Source of the DNA: Variovorax sp.
Lineage (GTDB): Bacteria; Pseudomonadota; Gammaproteobacteria; Burkholderiales; Burkholderiaceae_C
NCBI GenBank assembly: GCA_017744935.1
Contig: JAGIAI010000004.1
Span: 124,001 to 188,000 of the forward strand
Reading direction: 5' to 3'
DNA length: 64,000 bases
Shown: positions 49,650 to 58,313 of the stretch, one piece after another
How the letters are laid out: every line of letters starts with the position of its first letter
Numbering within the stretch: the first letter of the stretch is position 1
Program-made: the position numbers and the translations under genes
The notes under the pieces: model-generated
The model's input: only the letters and a program-made list of their open reading frames with translations
What the model was told of the DNA's origin: nothing
Database searches by the model: none

Positions 49650-50885
49650 ATGGCCGCCGACGTCATCGTTCTTGGCGCCGGTATGGTCGGCACCTGCACC
49701 GCGCTGCAACTGGCGCGACGCGGTCACGCCGTTGCACTGGTCGACCGCCGGGCACCCGGACGCGAGACTTCCTACGGCAATGCAGGGATCATCCAGCGCG
49801 AAGCGGTCGAGCCTTACGCCTTTCCGCGCGAGTGGTCGGCCGTCTTCGACGTCGCGTTCAAGCGCGGTATGGACGTCAACTATCACCTGAGCGCATTGCC
49901 GGAGGTGTTGCCGCGACTGGCGCGCTACTGGCACGCATCCGCGCCCGCGCGCTACGCACCGATCGCGCAGGCCTACAGCCGGTTGATCGCGCATTGTCTG
50001 ACCGAGCACGAAGTGCTGATGGCCGAGTCCGGTGCGGACGACCTCGTGCGCAAGGAAGGTTATCGCTTCGTCTTTCGCACATCGGCCGCGATGGAAGAAG
50101 CAGCGACGCGTGCGACTCGGCTCGCGGCCGACTACGGCGTGCGGCACGCGCTACAGGACGGTGATGAACTGGCGAAGGCAGAACCCGGTCTGCGCCAACG
50201 CATGGCCGGTGCGCTGCACTGGCTGGATCCGTGGTCCGTGAGCGATCCGGGCGCGTTGGTAGCGCGTTACGCGCAACGCTTCGAGGCATTGGGCGGCCAC
50301 CTGGTCGAGGGTGATGCCGCCAGCCTGCGGGCCGCAGGAAGCGGCTGGCAAGTCCGGACTCCCGCCGGGCCGATCACTGCGCGCCATGTGGTCGTGGCCC
50401 TCGGCCCCTGGGCGGATGCGTTGATCGCGTCGCTTGGCTATCGGCTGCCTCTGTTCGTCAAGCGCGGCTACCACCGTCACTATCGCGGCGGCCCCGGTCT
50501 GCAATTGCCGATGCTCGATGCCGAGCGAGGCCTTGTGCTCGCGCCCATGGCGCAGGGCATTCGCATCACGACGGGCGCGGAATTCGCGCGCATCGGCGCA
50601 CCCGGTACGCCGGTGCAATTGGCCAAGGCGGAAGCAGCGGCCCGGGAGTTGATCGACCTGCCGGACCCCGTCGAAGCACAGCCGTGGATGGGCAACCGCC
50701 CCTGCACCGCGGACATGAAGCCGGTGATCGGCCCGGCGCCGAGCCATGCAGGCGTCTGGTTCAACTTCGGCCACGCTCACCAGGGGTTCACCTTGGGGCC
50801 CGCGAGTGGGCGATTGATGGCAGACATGATCGAGGGCGCAACTCCCTTCGTCGATCCGGCCCCCTATTCACCAAACCGCTTCTAG
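49650..50885 (+). CDS. FAD-dependent D-amino-acid dehydrogenase/amine oxidase (DadA-like)
   Basis: This 411-residue protein has an N-terminal FAD motif (DVIVLGAGMVGTCTALQLARRGHAVALVDRR) and the DadA-like GRETSYGNAGIIQREAVEPYAFP segment. It ends RPCTADMKPVIGPAPSHAGVWFNFGHAHQGFTLGPASGRLMADMI. Such enzymes oxidise D-amino or secondary amino acids to imines, passing electrons to the respiratory chain. The RidA gene four bases upstream would handle the imine. The operon is probably induced by the LysR protein at 48258. Confidence 0.9.
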   Translation: MAADVIVLGAGMVGTCTALQLARRGHAVALVDRRAPGRETSYGNAGIIQREAVEPYAFPREWSAVFDVAFKRGMDVNYHLSALPEVLPRLARYWHASAPARYAPIAQAYSRLIAHCLTEHEVLMAESGADDLVRKEGYRFVFRTSAAMEEAATRATRLAADYGVRHALQDGDELAKAEPGLRQRMAGALHWLDPWSVSDPGALVARYAQRFEALGGHLVEGDAASLRAAGSGWQVRTPAGPITARHVVVALGPWADALIASLGYRLPLFVKRGYHRHYRGGPGLQLPMLDAERGLVLAPMAQGIRITTGAEFARIGAPGTPVQLAKAEAAARELIDLPDPVEAQPWMGNRPCTADMKPVIGPAPSHAGVWFNFGHAHQGFTLGPASGRLMADMIEGATPFVDPAPYSPNRF

Positions 50886-50901
50886 CTGACAGCCGGCGGG
50901 A

Positions 50902-51705
50902 CTATGCCGCCTCGCTGCGAGCGCCCGAGCGTATGTACTGGCTCGGCGGCACGCCGAGCTGGCGGCGGAACATCGCCGCGAAGGCGCTCGGGCTTTCGTA
51001 GCCATGGGCGAGCGCGACTTCGAGGATCGAGGCGCCTTCGGTCAGTCGTGCAAGGCTCAGAAGCAGGCGCGCCTGCCTGTACCACGCGCCGAGGTTCATG
51101 CCGGTCTCGCGCACGAAGAGACGGGCCAGCGTGCGCGGATTCATGTGAAGCTGCTGCGCCCAGGCCTCCAGGCTCACGGGCTGCGACGGATCGGCGATCC
51201 ACCGCCGCACGTGGCGCGCGAGCCGCGTGTGCCGGGGCATCGGCACATGCAGTGCCAGTGCGGGTGCGGCTTCGATCTCGTCGAGGATCAACTCCATGAT
51301 CCGTGCGGACCTGCCTTCGGCCGCGTAGTCCAGCGGTAGCGCGACGCCTTCGAGGATCAACGCGCGCAGCAGCTCGCTGACCTCGATCACGCGGCAGGTG
51401 TCGGGTAGGCCGCCACGCGCGCCGGGCTCAACGAAGACCGTGCGCATGCGGACCTCGCCGGCCATGCGGATCTCGTGCGACATGCGCGGCGGCACCCACA
51501 CGCCGCGGCCTGGTGGCACCACCCAGCTGCCTTGCGCGGTGCTCACCATCATCACGCCGTGGATCGCGTGAATGAGCTGCCCGCGCCGATGGCGATGCTG
51601 CGGGATGTCGCCCTCGGGGTCGGTGGCGAGCACGGCCACCGGCCGCGGCGTGCGTTCCCCGTGAACCGGCTTCAAGTCGATGGCGGCGGGCTTTTGTTTG
51701 TCCAT
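50902..51705 (-). CDS. AraC-family regulator with N-terminal cupin
   Basis: The 267-residue protein has an N-terminal cupin (GDIPQHRHRRGQLIHAIHGVMMV, PPGRGVWVPPRMSHEIRM) and a C-terminal pair of helix-turn-helix motifs (VSLEAWAQQLHMNPRTLARLFVRETGMNLGAWYRQARLLLSL and SILEVALAHGYESPSAFAAMFRRQLGVPPSQYI). ATG 51705 is chosen; an earlier ATG at 51744 is possible. It is divergent from the MFS gene at 51819, the usual arrangement for an AraC regulator of an efflux gene. Confidence 0.9.
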   Translation of the reverse strand: MDKQKPAAIDLKPVHGERTPRPVAVLATDPEGDIPQHRHRRGQLIHAIHGVMMVSTAQGSWVVPPGRGVWVPPRMSHEIRMAGEVRMRTVFVEPGARGGLPDTCRVIEVSELLRALILEGVALPLDYAAEGRSARIMELILDEIEAAPALALHVPMPRHTRLARHVRRWIADPSQPVSLEAWAQQLHMNPRTLARLFVRETGMNLGAWYRQARLLLSLARLTEGASILEVALAHGYESPSAFAAMFRRQLGVPPSQYIRSGARSEAA

Positions 51706-51818
51706 TTCTCGACGATTCCTGTGTCTTCGTAGCGCGACGATCATGGCACGGCTTCCTACGATGGATTTTTTCCGTCAAAGAAGGGCCATCGAATGACCTG
51801 CAACGTAGGAGGCGACGC

Positions 51819-53009
51819 ATGAACCGGGGTCGCCTCGCATTTCTCACCGGCACGCATGCCGTCAATGATCTCTACCAGGCCCTGATACCGGCACTGCTGC
51901 CGTTCATGGTGCTGCAGCGCGGCTACAGCTACACCGCAGTCAGCGGGCTGATGCTCGCTGCGACCGGGTTGTCGAGCGTGGTGCAACCGCTCTTCGGCTT
52001 GTATGCGGACAAGCATCCACGCGCGTGGCTGGTGCCAGTGGGGTTCATGGTCGCTGCGCTCGGAGTGGTCCTCGCCGGACTGAGCGGCGACTACTGGCTC
52101 ACCTGGTGCGCGGCCGCGCTTTGCGGACTCGGCACGGCGGCCTTTCATCCACCCGCGACCGTGGCCGCGCGCGCTGCGGGCGGCGCATCGCAGCGCGCGA
52201 TGAGCGTGTTCTCGGTCGGGGGAACCATCGGCGCTTCCTTCGCGCCGATGCTGGCCGCCGCGACGGTGAGCGACGGTCTTGCACGCAGCCATCTGCTCGG
52301 CCTGCCTGCACTGGCCATGGGCTTGCTGTGGCTGCTGATGGCACGTCGCACTTCAGGCGAGACGTCAGCGAACAAGACGGCGCGCCGAAGCCCCGTCATG
52401 GCCACCAACAACTGGCGCGCCTTCGCGCTGCTGGTCGCGGTCATCGTCGGCTGGTCCATTCCGTACGTGACTGCGATGTCGATGCTGTCGCTGTTCATCG
52501 GGCGCGAGCTGGGCGGCTCGTCCTTCCAGGCGGCGGCCGCATTGACATCCTTCACCGCGTCCGGCGCGGTCGGCACGCTGCTCGGTGGCTGGCTGGGCGA
52601 CAGGCGAGGGCGCATGTGGCCGATCCGAGCGGGCTACCTGCTTGCGCTGCCCGCCTTCGCGGGGCTCGCGATGGCACCGAATGTGGCCACTGCAATGGCC
52701 TGCACCACGCTCGTCGGCCTGTTCATGTTCATGCCGTTCGCGCCGCAGGTGACGCTGGCGCAGGACTACCTGCCGCGCAACCCGGCGACCGCGAGCGGCA
52801 TCACGCTCGGACTTGCGCTGTCTGTGGGCGGAATGGTGTCACCGCTGTTCGGGCTGCTGTCCGATGCACGTGGCCTGCGCTTCACGCTGACGGCGGTGCT
52901 TTGCGTGCTGGCGATCGCGGCGTTGATGGCGCTTCGGCTGCGCAACCGCAAGCCGCAGGGGGAGGCCGCTGCCGACGGTGTCGCGGTGGCGTCGCCGGTG
53001 CGTAGCTAG
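51819..53009 (+). CDS. MFS transporter, Fsr (fosmidomycin resistance)-like
   Basis: The 396-residue protein has about 12 membrane helices. AVNDLYQALIPALLPFMVLQRGYSYTAVSGLMLAATGLSSVVQPLFG and GLGTAAFHPPATVAARAAGGASQRAMSVFSVGG are close to the Fsr group (fosmidomycin exporters). ATG 51819 follows AGGAGG-like sequence (GTAGGAGGCG), a strong ribosome site. It is divergent from the AraC gene. Its stop overlaps that of the convergent acetoacetyl-CoA synthetase by four bases. Confidence 0.9.
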   Translation: MNRGRLAFLTGTHAVNDLYQALIPALLPFMVLQRGYSYTAVSGLMLAATGLSSVVQPLFGLYADKHPRAWLVPVGFMVAALGVVLAGLSGDYWLTWCAAALCGLGTAAFHPPATVAARAAGGASQRAMSVFSVGGTIGASFAPMLAAATVSDGLARSHLLGLPALAMGLLWLLMARRTSGETSANKTARRSPVMATNNWRAFALLVAVIVGWSIPYVTAMSMLSLFIGRELGGSSFQAAAALTSFTASGAVGTLLGGWLGDRRGRMWPIRAGYLLALPAFAGLAMAPNVATAMACTTLVGLFMFMPFAPQVTLAQDYLPRNPATASGITLGLALSVGGMVSPLFGLLSDARGLRFTLTAVLCVLAIAALMALRLRNRKPQGEAAADGVAVASPVRS

Positions 53010-55006
53010 GCTTGTCCGAGAAGCTGCTTCACGTGCCGGGCGTAGTCGATGAAGAAGCGCAGGCTGTGCGGATTCGCCATCGCATCAGGGCTCGCGACCT
53101 TGTCTGGCGCGGCGCCGAGCAGCAGCTTGCGCACCGGCACTTCCATCTTCTTGCCGCTCAGCGTGCGCGGGATCTCATCGACCTGCACCACCTCGTTCGG
53201 CACGTGCCGCGCGGAGGCCTTGGTGCGGATCTGCGCGCTGATGCGCCCCTTGAGCGCATCGTCCAGCGTCTCGCCAGGCTGGAGCACGACGAACAGCGGC
53301 ATGAACGAAGGGCGACCGAGGTATTCGAGGTCCACCACGAGGCTGTCGCGCACCTCCGGCAGCTCTTCGACCACGCGGTAGATCTCGGCCGTGCCCATGC
53401 GGATGCCGAAACGGTTGATGGTGCTGTCGGAGCGCCCGTAGATCACCGAACTGCGGCGCGGCGTGAAGCGGATCCAGTCCCCGTGGCGCCATACGCCGGG
53501 GAAGGTATCGAAGTAGCTCTCCAGGTAGCGTTTGTTGCCCGGGTCGTTCCAGAAGAACACGGGCATCGAAGGCATGGGCTGCGTGATCACCAGTTCGCCG
53601 ACCTCATCAATGACTGGCTGGCCGGCTTCGTTGTACGCATAGGCGGCAACGCCAAGCTCGGGACACTGGATCTCGCCCGCATGCACAGGCAGCGTCGGCG
53701 CGCAGGCGACGAAGCCCGACGCAATGTCGGTGCCGCCACTGATCGAGGCCAGCCACAGGTCGGGCTTGACCGCGTCGTAGACCCAGCGATAGGCATCGAT
53801 CGGCAACGGAGAGCCTGTGGCATTGATGGCGCGCAGCTTTTCGAGTCGCACCAGGTCACGCGGCCGCAGGCCGTCCTTCATGCAGTTGATGAGGTAGGCC
53901 GCGCCACAGCCGAAGAGCGTGACGCCCTGCGCATCGATGAAACGCCAGAGCGACTCGCCATCAGGCCATGCGGGATTGCCGTCGAAAAGCACGATGCTCG
54001 CGCCGGTGAGCAAGGCGCCGACCTGCAGGTTCCAGACGATCCATCCGGTGCTGCCGAGGAACATCAGCCGGTCGCCGGCGCGCAGGTCGTGCTGCAGCAC
54101 CATGGTCTTCAGGTGCGTGAGCACGATGCCGCCGTGGCTGTGGACCATGGCCTTGGGCAGCCCGGTCGTGCCGGAGGAATAGACGATCCACAGCGGATGG
54201 TCGAAGGGAAGCCGCTCGTAGCGCGGCGGTGCCCGTTCGGAAAGCGCCTCGGTCCATTCCACGCAGTCGCGCCAGCCGATGGAGCGCCCGGCAGCCATCG
54301 GGCCGGGCACATGGATCACTCGCTGCACGCTCGGCAACTGGGCCAGCAACTCGTCGACCTGCGGCGCGCGGTCGTGCAGCTTGCCGTTGTAGCTGTAGCT
54401 GTCGGACGCGAGCAGCAGGCAGGGTTCGATCTGGCGCAGGCGATCGAGCACGACCGACGGCCCCATGTCCGGCGCGCAACTGGACCAGATCGCGCCGATG
54501 CTCGCGCACGCGAGAAAGGCCACGACCGTCTCCGGTCGATTGGGCAGGTAGCCCGCGACGCGATCGCCGGGCCGAACGCCCCACGCACGCATGCGCGCCG
54601 CCAGGGCCGCGGTGTCGCGCTCCAGTTCGGCCCAGCTCACCTCGCGAAGCGGTGCGTTCTCAGTGCGCGCGATGATCGCGGGGCGTTCTGTCGTGGCGTT
54701 GCGCAGCAGGTTCTCGGCGTAGTTGAGCCGCATGTTCGGAAACCAGCGCGCGCCCGGCATCTCGCGGTGGGCCAATGCAGGCTTGCGTTCGCCTTCGCCG
54801 GCTACGTCGAAGTAGTCCCAGATTGATTGCCAGAAGCCTTCGAGGTCGTCGGTCGACCAGCGCCACAGGTCTTCGTAGTTCGCGGTCTGTACGCCACGAC
54901 GCGCGGCAAGCCACTCTTGATAGTGATGCAGCCGGCTGGCGCGGACCTGCTCGGGCGAGGGTGACCACAGCAGTTCGCCGTGGCCTTCTGGAAGGGACTG
55001 TTGCAT
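53006..55006 (-). CDS. aacS: acetoacetate--CoA ligase (acetoacetyl-CoA synthetase)
   Basis: This 666-residue AMP-forming ligase has the family-specific N-terminus (LWSPSPEQVRASRLHHYQEWL, STDDLEGFWQSIWDYF). The AMP-binding core is IVYSSGTTGLPKAMVHSHGG, with GSTGWIVWNLQVG, WRHGDWIRFTPRRSSVIYGRSDSTINRFGIRMG, and the terminal TLSGKKMEVPVRKLL lysine. It converts acetoacetate, ATP and CoA to acetoacetyl-CoA in the cytoplasm. ATG 55006 follows GAAGGGACTG. It is the last gene of a minus-strand operon with the dimethylformamidase-like enzyme, 11 bases upstream. Confidence 0.92.
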   Translation of the reverse strand: MQQSLPEGHGELLWSPSPEQVRASRLHHYQEWLAARRGVQTANYEDLWRWSTDDLEGFWQSIWDYFDVAGEGERKPALAHREMPGARWFPNMRLNYAENLLRNATTERPAIIARTENAPLREVSWAELERDTAALAARMRAWGVRPGDRVAGYLPNRPETVVAFLACASIGAIWSSCAPDMGPSVVLDRLRQIEPCLLLASDSYSYNGKLHDRAPQVDELLAQLPSVQRVIHVPGPMAAGRSIGWRDCVEWTEALSERAPPRYERLPFDHPLWIVYSSGTTGLPKAMVHSHGGIVLTHLKTMVLQHDLRAGDRLMFLGSTGWIVWNLQVGALLTGASIVLFDGNPAWPDGESLWRFIDAQGVTLFGCGAAYLINCMKDGLRPRDLVRLEKLRAINATGSPLPIDAYRWVYDAVKPDLWLASISGGTDIASGFVACAPTLPVHAGEIQCPELGVAAYAYNEAGQPVIDEVGELVITQPMPSMPVFFWNDPGNKRYLESYFDTFPGVWRHGDWIRFTPRRSSVIYGRSDSTINRFGIRMGTAEIYRVVEELPEVRDSLVVDLEYLGRPSFMPLFVVLQPGETLDDALKGRISAQIRTKASARHVPNEVVQVDEIPRTLSGKKMEVPVRKLLLGAAPDKVASPDAMANPHSLRFFIDYARHVKQLLGQA

Positions 55007-55017
55007 AGGGGTCGTTT

Positions 55018-57285
55018 TTACAGCGGTTCGCAACCGAAGCGATGCAGCACGTTGCGCAGCAGACCGTCGAACACCGGATCGCTGCCGACCACCCACGCGG
55101 CTCCGGCGGCACCCGCGTGGAAAACGCGGCCGCCCTGGGGACGCTCCCAATAGATCATCTCCGCCGAAATGCCGCCCAGCGAATCGGTGAGGCGCGAATG
55201 CCAGTCCAGGTAGGTGTCCATCGCACCGGGGACGCGGCGAATGCCTTGCGCGATCACGGTCAGGCCGGCCGGCGGCTCGGGCAGTGCGGCGCCCGGCGGT
55301 GAGTCGCGCGTCATGCGCAGCAGCGTCGCGGTGCTCAGGTCCCACTCGTGGCCGATGGCGCGAGGCAGGCCGCCGCCGGGTGCATGGCCGAAGGTCCGGC
55401 CGCGTTCGAGGCCCAGCCGGTGTGGCTCGTTGAACAGCGCATGTGCGGGCTCGGCCACATGGTAGACGCCGAAATCCTCCGCGTCGGCGAAGCCCCAGCC
55501 CGCGGTTTCGAGGCCGATGATGCTTGCCGCCGATCGCCCCACCGCCCGCAACTGTCCGCCGCGCGCCCAGTCCTGGCTGTGGAACTCCTCGCCGAAGGGG
55601 CCGGCGGGCGGGCGAAGTTCGGCATCGGTGGGATCGGCGCCTCGCTCTTCGTTCTTGCGTTGTTCCATCACGCCCATCGCCTCGTCGAAGCTGACGCGCA
55701 GGTACATGGTGTTGCCCGAGAGAACCACCGCGTTTCCGCCGCGCTTGAGCATGCCGTCGAAGGCATCGACCACCGGCGTGGACCAGTATTCGCTGTGGCC
55801 GTTGATCACGACGGTTCGGTAGCGCGCGAGCAACTCCGGGTCGGCATGCACGTCGAGGTCCGCGAGAAGGTCGAACGCGTGGCCTTCGCGCTCAAGCCAG
55901 GCATGCAGGCGGCGCTCCAGCCGTGTCCATTGCGAGAAGCCGCTTCCCGCCGGATCGTAGAGCGCGGCCGGACTCGCGTTGGGCCACGGCATGCGCAACC
56001 CGGTGAAGTAGCTGGGTTGGCCGGCGTGGTGGTAGGTGTAACTGCAAAAGGCAGGCGCCTGCGGATGGCTGTTCGGCAGGCCGGTGGAGCGGCGCGGCCA
56101 CACCGGGTCTTCCACCTGATTGCGCGCGAAGGGTGTTGCTGCGTAGGCCAGCCAGCTGCTCATCGCGCAAAGTACCAGCAGCGGCGCGGGTTGCGCATCG
56201 GCGGGTCGTTTGACGAGGAAGGTGATGTCGTAGATCGCCTCGCGTCCTTCCCAGTCGAAGCGCAACCGTGCCACATGCAAGCCGGGGCACGCGTCGGCGG
56301 GTAGGGTGATGCTGTGGTTCGAGTCCCATCGGCAGTCGTAGAGATCGTCGCTGGCAAGGCGCAAGCCTTGTCGCTGGGCCGGAGCGGCGAACGGATCACG
56401 CGCGTCGTCGGCCGCTTCTTCGAAAGCCGGCCCGCGGATCATCCATGCGCCGTGGTTGACGATGCGACCGTGGCGCTGGTGACCGCTGGCATCGGCCACG
56501 CCATCGCCACGTCCTTCGCGCAGAGGCCAGCAGGCGCGCACCGCCGGATCGGATGGAAGGTGTTGCGCACGCAAGGCCACGCGCGCGGCGATCTCGTCGG
56601 CCGACAGGGCGCGTTCGTAGATGGCAGGCATCGCGAGGTCGACATCGGCCAGCGCGTCCGCGCCACGGGGTTCACCGGCTGCGCCGAGGCGGAGCGGTGC
56701 CGGGCCCGGGCATACGAGATCCGTCGACGGCCACTGGCCGGCGCATGCACCGTCGATCCACAGCGCCGCCCAATGGCCGTCCCATGTCGCAGCCACGTGC
56801 TGCCAGCGCCGTGCGGTCAGCGGGCCGCCGATGTGCAGTGCCCTGTCACGTCGCGTACCGCCATCGCCGAGATACAGCGCAAGCGTGCCATCGGCCTCGA
56901 TGAAAAGACCGAAGCCACAGTGCGCGGGCGCGTCGTACTGCGTGATCAGCGCCTGCCGCTCGCCGGCGCAACGCCACGGCATGACCCAGCATTCGAGCGT
57001 GAGACCGGAAAGCGGCAAGGTTGCCGGCAGGCCTCTCTCGACATGCACATAGGAGCCCGGGTGAATCGGCTGCACGCAAGCGGCCGATGCGCCGAGGTCC
57101 GCGACCATCGTGTCGTCGCGCCGGCTATCCGCATCCTGGCCCAGACGGCACACCGAGATCTCGTAGGGACGATCGCTGCTGACGTGAAAGTCGATGCGCT
57201 GGCCGGCATGCACGCTTTTCGCACTGGCGTAGCCATGCACGCCCGGCACGACCAGCGGGCGGTGCGGTGGGATCGGACGGGTCAT
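55018..57285 (-). CDS. N,N-dimethylformamidase large-subunit-like protein with LamG-type domain
   Basis: The 755-residue protein matches the dimethylformamidase beta (large) subunit in length and layout. A leading beta region (1-80) is followed by a concanavalin/LamG-like domain at 85-245 (LTLECWVMPW, WQHVAATWDGHWAALWIDG, RALSADEIAARV), then the catalytic domain. Tyr in WLAYAAT (381), Tyr in SYTYHHAG (418) and Glu in NGHSEYW (499) have the spacing of the two Tyr and one Glu that, as I recall, bind iron in that enzyme. No small subunit is encoded. It overlaps the Bug stop (ATGA). It probably cleaves an amide; the substrate is unknown. Confidence 0.82.
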   Translation of the reverse strand: MTRPIPPHRPLVVPGVHGYASAKSVHAGQRIDFHVSSDRPYEISVCRLGQDADSRRDDTMVADLGASAACVQPIHPGSYVHVERGLPATLPLSGLTLECWVMPWRCAGERQALITQYDAPAHCGFGLFIEADGTLALYLGDGGTRRDRALHIGGPLTARRWQHVAATWDGHWAALWIDGACAGQWPSTDLVCPGPAPLRLGAAGEPRGADALADVDLAMPAIYERALSADEIAARVALRAQHLPSDPAVRACWPLREGRGDGVADASGHQRHGRIVNHGAWMIRGPAFEEAADDARDPFAAPAQRQGLRLASDDLYDCRWDSNHSITLPADACPGLHVARLRFDWEGREAIYDITFLVKRPADAQPAPLLVLCAMSSWLAYAATPFARNQVEDPVWPRRSTGLPNSHPQAPAFCSYTYHHAGQPSYFTGLRMPWPNASPAALYDPAGSGFSQWTRLERRLHAWLEREGHAFDLLADLDVHADPELLARYRTVVINGHSEYWSTPVVDAFDGMLKRGGNAVVLSGNTMYLRVSFDEAMGVMEQRKNEERGADPTDAELRPPAGPFGEEFHSQDWARGGQLRAVGRSAASIIGLETAGWGFADAEDFGVYHVAEPAHALFNEPHRLGLERGRTFGHAPGGGLPRAIGHEWDLSTATLLRMTRDSPPGAALPEPPAGLTVIAQGIRRVPGAMDTYLDWHSRLTDSLGGISAEMIYWERPQGGRVFHAGAAGAAWVVGSDPVFDGLLRNVLHRFGCEPL

Positions 57286-58259
57286 TCCGTGGTGAAGCCC
57301 GAAGCCTTGACCACCGGTCCCCAGCGCTTGAGGTCGTCGGCGATCAGCGTCGAGAGTTCCTCAGGCGTGCTCGGGTTCGCGTCGCTGCTGAGCTTGGCGA
57401 GCCGTTCCTGCACTTCAGGCAGCGCGAGGGCCTTGCCGAGTGCCGCATGCAGTTGCGTGACAGTGGCGCGGGGCGTGCCAGCGGGCACGAAGAGACCGGT
57501 CCATTCGAGGGTGTCGAAATTCGGCTGCCCCAGTTCCTTCAGCGTCGGCACATCCGGCAGCAGCGAGGTGCGCTTGACGCCGTTCACGGCCAGGACCCTG
57601 AGCTTGCCGCTCTGCTGGTACTGAACGAGATCCGCGATCGGGGTGATGCCGGCAACCACCTGGTTGCCCAGAAGATCCTGAACCAGCGGCGCCGCGCCGC
57701 GATAGGGAACCGCAGTGAGTTCGATCTTCGCGTCGTGGCCCAGGCGATAGCCCATGAACTGCGCCACGCTGCCAGCCGCCGGCACGCCATAGCTGGCCTT
57801 CGACTTGTCGTTTCGGGCCAGCATCAGCCATTCATTCACATTGCGCACCGGCACGGCTGTCGGCACCGCAATGCCCTCGTAGAAGGTCGCGATGCGGCCG
57901 ACCGCCTGGAAGTCCTTTGTCGGGTCGTAGCGCACCGACTTCGAAGTCAGCGGCAGCATGACCATCATGTGCATGTTGGCGAGCAACACCGTCAGGCCGT
58001 CGGGCTGCGCACCACGCACGAAGTCGGCAGCGATCTGGCCGCCAGCACCGGTGCGGTTCTCCACCACGACCGTCGTGCCGAGCTCCGACGAGAGCTTGTC
58101 GGCCAGCGTGCGTGCCTGCACGTCAGCCGAGCCGCCCGCCGGATACCCGACGATCAAACGCAGCGGCCCCCTGCCCGTGGGCACCTGCGCGGACGCCGCG
58201 CAGGTGAAGGCAATGCTCGTGAGGGCGAGCGAGAAGCGAAGCAGGGCGGGCAGCGTCAT
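57282..58259 (-). CDS. Bug-family tripartite tricarboxylate transporter receptor
   Basis: The 325-residue receptor has a signal peptide (LLRFSLALTSIAFTCAASA), then GPLRLIVGYPAGGSADVQARTLA, VENRTGAGGQIAADF, QPDGLTVLLAN and VPYRGAAPLVQDLLG. Its stop is coupled to the dimethylformamidase-like gene (ATGA). It lies 54 bases after the aminotransferase stop. It probably recognises the amide or amino compound handled by this operon. Membrane partners are not in the window. Confidence 0.9.
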   Translation of the reverse strand: MTLPALLRFSLALTSIAFTCAASAQVPTGRGPLRLIVGYPAGGSADVQARTLADKLSSELGTTVVVENRTGAGGQIAADFVRGAQPDGLTVLLANMHMMVMLPLTSKSVRYDPTKDFQAVGRIATFYEGIAVPTAVPVRNVNEWLMLARNDKSKASYGVPAAGSVAQFMGYRLGHDAKIELTAVPYRGAAPLVQDLLGNQVVAGITPIADLVQYQQSGKLRVLAVNGVKRTSLLPDVPTLKELGQPNFDTLEWTGLFVPAGTPRATVTQLHAALGKALALPEVQERLAKLSSDANPSTPEELSTLIADDLKRWGPVVKASGFTTE

Positions 58260-58313
58260 GGAGTCATCCTTCGGGGAGGGTCTGTGAAGTGGGAAGCGAG
58301 AGAAAGGGGGAGG

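Noticed and set aside
53012..54826. A 604-codon open frame on the plus strand.
   Set aside because: It is antisense to acetoacetyl-CoA synthetase and has no domain.
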